Origin: Bacteroidales bacterium UBA5382
Lineage (GTDB): Bacteria; Bacteroidota; Bacteroidia; Bacteroidales; Dysgonomonadaceae
Direction: 5' to 3'
Assembly (NCBI GenBank): GCA_002409745.1
Contig: DHOU01000016.1
Span: 1 to 12,390, forward strand
DNA length: 12,390 nt
Shown here: positions 7,365 through 12,390 of the stretch, one piece after another
How the letters are laid out: every line of letters begins with the position of its first letter
How positions within the stretch are numbered: position 1 is the stretch's first letter
Made by a program: the position numbers and the translations under genes
The notes under the pieces: model-generated
The model's input: the letters and a program-made list of their open reading frames with translations, nothing else
Databases searched by the model: none
Told to the model about the DNA's origin: nothing

Positions 7365-7429
7365 TGTTGTATTTGACATTACATTTCTGTTGCTTTTTAT
7401 TTACAAAAAGTTGATAAACAATCAGCATT

Positions 7430-7813
7430 ATGAACGAGAAAACGAGATATACGGATGAAGAACTGGAAGAATTCCGTTCCATCATTAATGAAAAGTTAGA
7501 GGTTGCCAAGCAAGAGTATGAAAACTACCGGGCTGCGGTAATGAATGCCGACGGCAATGATACGGTAGATACCTCGCCTACTTTCAAAGTAATGGAAGAA
7601 GGCGCTTCGACCCTGTCCAAAGAAGAAGCCGGAAGATTGGCGCAACGGCAGATGAAGTTTATCCAAAACCTTCAGGCCGCACTCGTGCGCATCGAAAACG
7701 GCACGTATGGCATTTGCCGCGAAACAGGCAAGCTCATACCCAAAGAACGGTTACGTGCCGTGCCGCATGCTACGTTGAGCATCGAAGCGAAGGAGTCTAA
7801 AAAGAAACGATAA
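7430..7813 (+). CDS. TraR/DksA-family regulator with degenerate zinc finger
   Basis: A 127-residue protein of the DksA/TraR family, whose members enter the secondary channel of RNA polymerase and change promoter choice, often together with ppGpp. Residues about 9-90 form long charged helices that would make the coiled-coil hairpin, with an acidic turn NADGNDTVD (39-47) that may correspond to the tip. Residues 93-121 match the family's zinc-finger block (YGICRETGKLIPKERLRAVPHAT), but of the four cysteines only C96 is left; the others are T99, S117 and A120. This must be a zinc-independent fold; Pseudomonas DksA2 is a known relative that has also lost part of its cysteines. The basic end ESKKKR is unremarkable. 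The gene is first in a three-gene unit, 24 bases before lspA, on a strong -33/-7 promoter. Family is clear; the role as a DksA equivalent is inferred. Confidence 0.88.
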   Translation: MNEKTRYTDEELEEFRSIINEKLEVAKQEYENYRAAVMNADGNDTVDTSPTFKVMEEGASTLSKEEAGRLAQRQMKFIQNLQAALVRIENGTYGICRETGKLIPKERLRAVPHATLSIEAKESKKKR

Positions 7814-7837
7814 CCCGTCCGATGCATTATAATTTAT

Positions 7838-8515
7838 ATGAAGAGTACGACACAAAAAGGACTTACGGCGATAGTGGTAGTCTTTCTGATTTTGCTGATA
7901 GACCAGCTTACGAAAATATGGGTCAAGACTCATATGTCGCTGCAAGAATCGATAAAGATAACGGACTGGTTTCAAATCTATTTTGTAGAAAATAACGGGA
8001 TGGCATTCGGGATAGAAGCCGGCGGTAAGCTGTTTCTTTCTCTTTTCCGCATTGTGGCCGTCATTTTTATCATCATTTACCTCACACGCCTTGTCAAGGG
8101 GAGCTACAAGAAAGGCTTTATCGCCTGTGTAGCCCTTATTTTGGCGGGAGCTACGGGAAATATTATCGACAGTGTCTTTTATGGAGCGATTTTCGATGCG
8201 AGTTATCCCGGACATGTGGCATCCTTCGTCCCTTTTGGCGAAGGATATGCTTCGGTACTGCACGGGAAGGTCGTAGATATGTTTTATTTCCCCATAGTGG
8301 AAGGAACCTATCCCGACTGGATACCGTTGGTAGGAGGACAAAACTTCCTGTTTTTCCGGTTTATCTTTAACGTAGCCGACTCGGCCATCACGGTGGGGGT
8401 CATTGCATTATTGGTGTTCTACCGGAAAACATTTGCCCATTCCTTATTATCGAAAGAAGAAAAAGAACGTCTCGAAAAAGAGAAAAAAGAAAAAGAAGCG
8501 ATCGGTGAAGCCTAA
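7838..8515 (+). CDS. lspA: Lipoprotein signal peptidase (signal peptidase II)
   Basis: LspA is the inner-membrane aspartyl protease that removes signal peptides from lipidated prolipoproteins, cutting before the +1 cysteine. The 225-residue protein shows IDQLTK (D22), ENNGMAFG (51-58), GNIID (catalytic D111), GKVVDMF (143-149) and FNVADS (catalytic D181). Hydrophobic segments at about 8-22, 66-84, 93-110 and 176-195 fit the four-helix fold. It is about 60 residues longer than the E. coli enzyme: roughly 25 extra residues lie between GNIID and VVDM, roughly 20 between VVDM and the second catalytic Asp, and there is a charged C-terminal tail rich in Lys and Glu (about 205-221). The catalytic set is complete. 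It lies 24 bases after the DksA-like gene and overlaps the next gene, a lipoprotein, by 11 bases. Confidence 0.95.
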   Translation: MKSTTQKGLTAIVVVFLILLIDQLTKIWVKTHMSLQESIKITDWFQIYFVENNGMAFGIEAGGKLFLSLFRIVAVIFIIIYLTRLVKGSYKKGFIACVALILAGATGNIIDSVFYGAIFDASYPGHVASFVPFGEGYASVLHGKVVDMFYFPIVEGTYPDWIPLVGGQNFLFFRFIFNVADSAITVGVIALLVFYRKTFAHSLLSKEEKERLEKEKKEKEAIGEA

Positions 8516-9320
8516 AATTCCTGCATATCTGTTTATTGCGTTAGCGTTGTTGGCACTGCTTTTCTCTTGCCGCAATCGCCCTAAAGAAGTACTGAACAGA
8601 AAGAGCATGGAAGGACTCATGTACGACGTATACATGGCCGAAGCCCTAATAGAAAACGATTATCAAACTTTCGACACGCCCGAAAAGAAAGAGGCGTTCC
8701 TGCAAAAGATATTCGAAAAACACCAGGTAACACAAGTCCAATGGGATTCGTCGCTTGCATGGTATGCCGATCGCATCGATGTATACATGAAGATGAACGA
8801 CTCGGTAAAAGCTCGCCTGCAACGAAAACAACAAGAGTTGGACGCATCCATTACGCAGCAGGTGCAGGCACAGCAATTCGAAAGTCATAGCGAATCACCC
8901 TCTTATATTCCCCACACGTATGCTTTCCGGCGTATCGGTTCGGGAAGCGGTTTCCGTTTCCGTATCGATTCGGCTGAAATCAATACGCGTTTTACCAATC
9001 CGACGCTGGAGTTCCGGTATAACGTTATCGGGATCCCCGACGACGTACAAGAAGCCCCGTTACAATCCATGCTCATTCTGGAATATAAAGACACCACCCT
9101 TTATAAACCTCAGCAAATCACCCAAAACAAATCATACTCTACGCCGGTATCAAGATACATAGACGGCGATACCCTGACGCGCATCAGCGGTTTTATTCAT
9201 TTAAAGAATACTTGGCGCCGCTTACGTTATATTCAACTATATAATATAGGATTGGGAAAGAATGATATTCCCGGCCCCGAACCGATGCCGCCGGCGGAAA
9301 TGAAAGAGACAGGACAATAG
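8505..9320 (+). CDS. DUF4296 lipoprotein
   Basis: A 271-residue predicted lipoprotein. It starts at a GTG inside the end of lspA (11-base overlap); this start is chosen because it gives a perfect signal sequence: MKPK, a hydrophobic stretch (residues 5-20) and the lipobox LFSC with C22 as lipidation site. Any later start would lose the lipobox. Residues about 33-115 match the DUF4296 pattern (MEGLMYDVYMAEALIEND...WYADRIDVYMKMND), a small helical domain of unknown function found in Bacteroidota. The rest (about 130-265) is a predicted beta-rich domain with the FRFRIDSAEINTRFTNPTLEFRY stretch broken around alternating hydrophobic residues. It should be processed by the peptidase encoded just upstream, and is likely periplasmic-facing; inner or outer membrane location is not evident. 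The last codons (KETGQ) already resemble the repeat that follows. Function is unknown. Confidence 0.85.
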   Translation: MKPKIPAYLFIALALLALLFSCRNRPKEVLNRKSMEGLMYDVYMAEALIENDYQTFDTPEKKEAFLQKIFEKHQVTQVQWDSSLAWYADRIDVYMKMNDSVKARLQRKQQELDASITQQVQAQQFESHSESPSYIPHTYAFRRIGSGSGFRFRIDSAEINTRFTNPTLEFRYNVIGIPDDVQEAPLQSMLILEYKDTTLYKPQQITQNKSYSTPVSRYIDGDTLTRISGFIHLKNTWRRLRYIQLYNIGLGKNDIPGPEPMPPAEMKETGQ

Positions 9321-9392
9321 GGAGACAGAGAGACAAAGAGACAAAGAGACAAAGGGACAGGGAGACTGGAGACTTGGAGACAGGGGGACAAC
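9321..9392. repeat. 8-bp GGAGACAG-type tandem repeat, nine units
   Basis: Nine consecutive 8-base units follow the stop codon of the lipoprotein gene, beginning GGAGACAG, then three AGAGACAA, then AGGGACAG, GGAGACTG, GAGACTTG, GAGACAGG and GGGACAAC. The strand is strongly purine-biased. Similar sequence (AAAGAGACAGGACAATAG) already appears in the last codons of the gene. The same unit recurs after ppdK (12230-12277). The rest of the gap to ppdK (9393-9502) shows no gene; a TTGACA (9451) with a poor -7 (TACTTACT, 9473) is the only promoter-like sequence seen for ppdK. Confidence 0.9.
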
Positions 9393-9502
9393 ATTCGGGA
9401 TGCTCCGCAGAATAGTGGCGGACGCCGATAGTGCCTCCGTGATAAAATGATTGACAAAACCCTAACAATATTTACTTACTAAAACAAATCAAATTAAAAC
9501 CA

Positions 9503-12223
9503 ATGGAAAGAAAGAGAGTTTACACATTTGGTAACGGCGCAGCCGAAGGACGATCGGATATGCGTAATTTACTCGGCGGTAAAGGCGCCAATCTTGCGGA
9601 AATGAATCTTATCGGCGTGCCGGTACCTCCCGGCTTTACCATTACCACTGAGGTTTGCACCGAATATAATCAATTAGGAAAAGACTACGTGACCGGCGTC
9701 TTGAAAAAAGAAGTCGAACACGCCGTAGCCGGTATCGAACGCCTTACAGGCACCCGCTTCGGTGATAAAGAAAATCCCTGCTTGTTATCGGTACGGTCGG
9801 GCGCCCGCGTGTCGATGCCCGGAATGATGGATACCGTCCTCAACTTGGGACTAAACGATGAGGCCGTTCAGGGTATCGCCGCCAAATCCGGCAACGAACG
9901 TTTTGCCTGGGACTCTTACCGCCGCTTTGTACAGATGTACGGCGACGTTGTTCTGGGCTTGAAGCCGGAGAGCAAGGACGACATCGATCCGTTTGAGGAA
10001 ATCATGGATACGATGAAAGAGGTAAAAGGAATCGAACTCGATACCGATCTGACTGTCGACGACCTGAAAACGCTGGTTAAACAATTCAAGCAAGCTGTTA
10101 AAGAACGTACCGGAAACGATTTTCCTTCCGATCCGTGGGATCAATTATGGGGCGCCGTATGTGCCGTATTCGACAGTTGGATGAACGACCGGGCCATTCT
10201 CTATCGTAAGATGAACAATTTCCCCGAAGAATGGGGCACGGCGGTGAATGTGCAAGCGATGGTATACGGCAACATGGGTAATACTTCCGCCACCGGCGTA
10301 GCTTTCACCCGCGACGCCGCCACGGGCGAAGACCTCTTCAACGGCGAGTATCTTATCAATGCTCAAGGCGAAGATGTGGTAGCCGGCGTGCGTACTCCTC
10401 AGCAAATTACCCTCGAGGGCTCCCACAGATGGGCCAAGATGCAGGGCATCAGCGAAGAGGAACGGGCGTCCAAGTATCCCTCGCTCGAGGAAATCATGCC
10501 CGAATGTGCCGCTCAATTGATCGAAACGCAACAAAAACTCGAAGATTATTTCAAAGATATGCAAGACCTCGAGTTTACCATTCAGGACGGCAAACTTTGG
10601 CTGCTGCAAACGCGTAGCGGTAAACGTACCGGAGCCGCCATGGTAAAGATCGCGACCGACATGCTTCACCAGGGTTATATCGATGAGAAAACCGCTCTGA
10701 AACGCTGCGATCCCGAGAAACTCGACGAATTGCTTCACCCGGTATTCGATAAAAAAGCGTTGGCCGATGCGCACGCGATTACGCACGGACTGCCTGCTTC
10801 GCCCGGCGCAGCTACCGGACAAGTGGTATTCCACGCCGATGAAGCCGAAGAATGGGCTAAAGAAGGCAAAAAAGTCATCTTATGCCGTATCGAAACCTCG
10901 CCCGAAGACCTTCGCGGGATGGCTACCGCTCAAGGTATCCTCACGGCACGCGGCGGAATGACTTCCCATGCGGCCGTAGTGGCTCGGGGTATGGGCAAAT
11001 GCTGCGTATCGGCTGCCAACAACCTGTCGATCGACTATAAATCCCGCAAAATGACCATTAACGGCAAGGCGCTCCTCGAAGGGGACTGGATTTCTCTCGA
11101 TGGCACTACGGGTAATGTATACGAAGGACAAATACAAACCGTCGACGCCGAGCTCGGCCCGGATTTCACCGAACTGATGGAAATCGCCGACAAATATACC
11201 CGTATGGAGGTACGCACGAATGCCGACACACCGCATGATGCCGTTGCCGCGCGGAATTTCGGGGCAACCGGTATCGGATTGTGCCGCACTGAGCACATGT
11301 TCTTCGAAGAAGACAAAATCGTTCCCATGCGCGAAATGATTCTTGCGAAAGATGAGGAAGGACGACGTCGCGCGCTCGAAAAACTACTTCCCCTTCAGAA
11401 GAAGGACTTCAAAGGTATTTTCACCGCTATGGACGGCTATCCGGTGACGGTGCGCCTGCTCGATCCGCCGTTGCACGAATTCGTTCCGCACGATGAGAAA
11501 GGACAAATGGAGATGGCGCGCGTCATGAATATATCGTATGAAGACATCCACGAACGCGTAGAGAGCCTTTTGGAAGCAAATCCCATGCTGGGCCTTCGCG
11601 GTTGCCGCCTCGGCAATCTCTATCCCGAAATCACCGAAATGCAGACCCGCGCAATCATGGAAGCAGCCCTCGAATTGAAAAAAGAAGGCATCACGGCTAT
11701 TCCGGAAATTATGGTTCCGCTTACGGGTATTGTCTATGAGTTTAAAAATCAAAAGGAAATCATCGAACGAACGATTCAACAAGTCTTTAGCGAAAACAGC
11801 GACTCCATCGACTATAAGATCGGTACGATGATCGAGATACCGCGTGCGGCGCTTACCGCGCATAAGATCGCCAAGGAGGCCGACTTCTTCTCATTCGGCA
11901 CCAACGACCTTACGCAAATGACATTCGGGTACAGCCGCGACGACGTGGCTAAGTTCCTGCCGCTCTATCTCGACAAGGGAATCCTCAAGCAAGACCCGTT
12001 TGCCGTTCTCGACCAAAACGGTGTCGGACAGCTCGTGAGCATGGCCGTTCAGGCCGGCCGATCGGTACGGCCGTCGCTTAAATGCGGTATCTGCGGCGAA
12101 CACGGAGGAGATCCTTCATCGGTGAAATTCTGCCATCGCGTAGGACTGAACTATGTATCCTGTTCTCCTTTCCGAGTGCCTATCGCACGACTTGCCGCCG
12201 CACAGGCCGCCATAGAAGGATAA
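9503..12223 (+). CDS. ppdK: Pyruvate, phosphate dikinase
   Basis: PPDK interconverts ATP + pyruvate + phosphate and PEP + AMP + pyrophosphate; in anaerobic Bacteroidota it can run in either direction, helping ATP-efficient glycolysis or PEP formation. The 906-residue protein is complete. The N-terminal ATP-grasp domain (to about 380) begins with LLGGKGANLAEM and has SVRSGARVSMPGMMDT and ends at WLLQTRSGKRTG. The swivelling domain (about 390-550) has the phosphohistidine motif GGMTSHAAVVARG, with H489 as phosphorylated residue and T487 as the usual regulatory position in plant enzymes. The C-terminal PEP/pyruvate barrel (about 560-906) has R595 in GLCRTEHMF, FGTNDLTQM (N801) and the catalytic C864 in CGICGEHGGDP. 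These align with H455, R561, N768 and C831 of the Clostridium symbiosum enzyme. The ATG at 9503 gives the family start MERKRVYTFGNG. It appears to be transcribed alone. Confidence 0.97.
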   Translation: MERKRVYTFGNGAAEGRSDMRNLLGGKGANLAEMNLIGVPVPPGFTITTEVCTEYNQLGKDYVTGVLKKEVEHAVAGIERLTGTRFGDKENPCLLSVRSGARVSMPGMMDTVLNLGLNDEAVQGIAAKSGNERFAWDSYRRFVQMYGDVVLGLKPESKDDIDPFEEIMDTMKEVKGIELDTDLTVDDLKTLVKQFKQAVKERTGNDFPSDPWDQLWGAVCAVFDSWMNDRAILYRKMNNFPEEWGTAVNVQAMVYGNMGNTSATGVAFTRDAATGEDLFNGEYLINAQGEDVVAGVRTPQQITLEGSHRWAKMQGISEEERASKYPSLEEIMPECAAQLIETQQKLEDYFKDMQDLEFTIQDGKLWLLQTRSGKRTGAAMVKIATDMLHQGYIDEKTALKRCDPEKLDELLHPVFDKKALADAHAITHGLPASPGAATGQVVFHADEAEEWAKEGKKVILCRIETSPEDLRGMATAQGILTARGGMTSHAAVVARGMGKCCVSAANNLSIDYKSRKMTINGKALLEGDWISLDGTTGNVYEGQIQTVDAELGPDFTELMEIADKYTRMEVRTNADTPHDAVAARNFGATGIGLCRTEHMFFEEDKIVPMREMILAKDEEGRRRALEKLLPLQKKDFKGIFTAMDGYPVTVRLLDPPLHEFVPHDEKGQMEMARVMNISYEDIHERVESLLEANPMLGLRGCRLGNLYPEITEMQTRAIMEAALELKKEGITAIPEIMVPLTGIVYEFKNQKEIIERTIQQVFSENSDSIDYKIGTMIEIPRAALTAHKIAKEADFFSFGTNDLTQMTFGYSRDDVAKFLPLYLDKGILKQDPFAVLDQNGVGQLVSMAVQAGRSVRPSLKCGICGEHGGDPSSVKFCHRVGLNYVSCSPFRVPIARLAAAQAAIEG

Positions 12224-12229
12224 TATATG

Positions 12230-12277
12230 ACAGGGAGACAGGGAGACAAGGAGACTGAGAGAGAGGGAGACCGGAGA
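12230..12277. repeat. 8-bp ACAGGGAG-type tandem repeat after ppdK
   Basis: Six 8-base units (ACAGGGAG twice, then ACAAGGAG, ACTGAGAG, AGAGGGAG, ACCGGAGA) begin seven bases after the ppdK stop codon. The unit is the same as that at 9321-9392 in another phase (GGAGACAG). The last units form the left arm of the hairpin that follows. Confidence 0.85.
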
Positions 12278-12324
12278 CTGTTAGCTCTCACCGGCAAAGG
12301 TGAAAGAATTGTCTCCCGTCTCCC
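12265..12324 (+). terminator. Long imperfect hairpin downstream of ppdK
   Basis: GGGAGACCGGAGAC (12265-12278) pairs with GTCTCCCGTCTCCC (12311-12324), 13 of 14 positions, and an inner stem CTCTCACC (12285-12292) pairs with GGTGAAAG (12299-12306), 7 of 8, around the loop GGCAAA. It starts about 40 bases after the ppdK stop codon, so it may protect or end the transcript, but no T run follows, so calling it an intrinsic terminator is tentative. It may equally be an inverted-repeat element built from the GGAGAC repeat family. Confidence 0.45.
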
Positions 12325-12330
12325 CCGTCT

Positions 12331-12360
12331 TTAGACGTTAGACATCCGACCTTAGACTTT
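12331..12360. repeat. Diverged TTTAGAC repeat units
   Basis: TTAGACG, TTAGACA, a decayed unit and CTTAGACTTT are diverged copies of the heptamer found perfectly repeated at 1339-1369. As at that locus, they lie beside GGAGACCGG-type sequence. Confidence 0.65.
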
Positions 12361-12367
12361 CATTTGC

Positions 12368-12390
12368 AATTTGTAATTCGTAATTCGTAA
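12368..12390. repeat. AATTCGT 7-bp repeat running off the window
   Basis: AATTTGT, AATTCGT, AATTCGT and a partial AA continue to the window edge. Such AATTCGT arrays are, as far as I recall, common in intergenic DNA of Bacteroidota. The true length cannot be seen. Confidence 0.7.

Noticed and set aside
7715..7792. The broken zinc finger as a sign that the DksA-like gene is a pseudogene
   Set aside because: The frame is intact, the rest of the domain is well conserved, and the gene has a good promoter and sits in an operon.
8403..8504. Upstream extension of the DUF4296 protein (34 residues rich in Lys/Arg)
   Set aside because: It is an out-of-frame reading of the charged lspA tail; starting at GTG 8505 gives a clean lipoprotein signal peptide.
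9321..9392. Possible CRISPR array
   Set aside because: Units are 8 bases with no spacers, and no cas genes are present; it is a simple tandem repeat.
9451..9480. Promoter for ppdK (TTGACA and TACTTACT)
   Set aside because: The -7 part matches TAnnTTTG poorly, so it is mentioned only in the repeat entry and not called as a promoter.
10145..10834. Minus-strand open frame of 229 codons inside ppdK
   Set aside because: Shadow of ppdK; no family motifs and no promoter or partner gene.

Overview
The window looks like a chromosomal segment of a Bacteroidota (Bacteroidales-type) bacterium. The support is TAnnTTTG-like -7 promoter boxes with almost no Shine-Dalgarno sequences, the tgt-lptG pair, lspA followed by a DUF4296 lipoprotein gene, a TraR/DksA protein whose zinc cysteines are mostly lost, and a long type-2-like IleRS. 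The genus cannot be fixed from the sequence alone. All protein genes read on the + strand.

Layout. (1) Positions 1 to about 1370 form a visibly AT-rich accessory stretch: a small antitoxin overlapping a PIN-domain toxin, a DUF1905/YdeI-like protein, then a short ORF that is cut off where a (TTTAGAC)n tandem repeat begins. (2) From about 1450 the composition becomes much more GC-rich and core genes follow: tgt (queuosine tRNA modification) with lptG (LPS export permease); ileS on its own promoter; a small operon of a TraR/DksA-type regulator, lspA (lipoprotein signal peptidase) and a DUF4296 lipoprotein; and finally ppdK (pyruvate, phosphate dikinase). (3) Three intergenic spaces (about 1339-1394, 9321-9392 and 12230-12390) carry related short-period repeats built on GGAGACNG and TTTAGAC units. 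The last also holds a long imperfect hairpin.

How the genes work together. Most of the window serves translation and the cell envelope: tgt and ileS act on tRNA, lptG moves LPS outward, and lspA processes lipoproteins, with a likely substrate encoded directly downstream in an overlapping frame. ppdK links pyruvate and PEP. The left end is a typical accessory module (toxin-antitoxin plus a small protective-type protein) that seems to have been inserted next to the tgt promoter.

No clearly new multi-gene system is visible. The most notable points are an altered class I signature in IleRS (GIHH instead of HIGH, the form linked to mupirocin hyper-resistance in type 2 IleRS), loss of zinc-ligand cysteines in two unrelated proteins (Tgt and the DksA-like protein), the cassette-like junction after the PIN toxin, and the shared intergenic repeat family.
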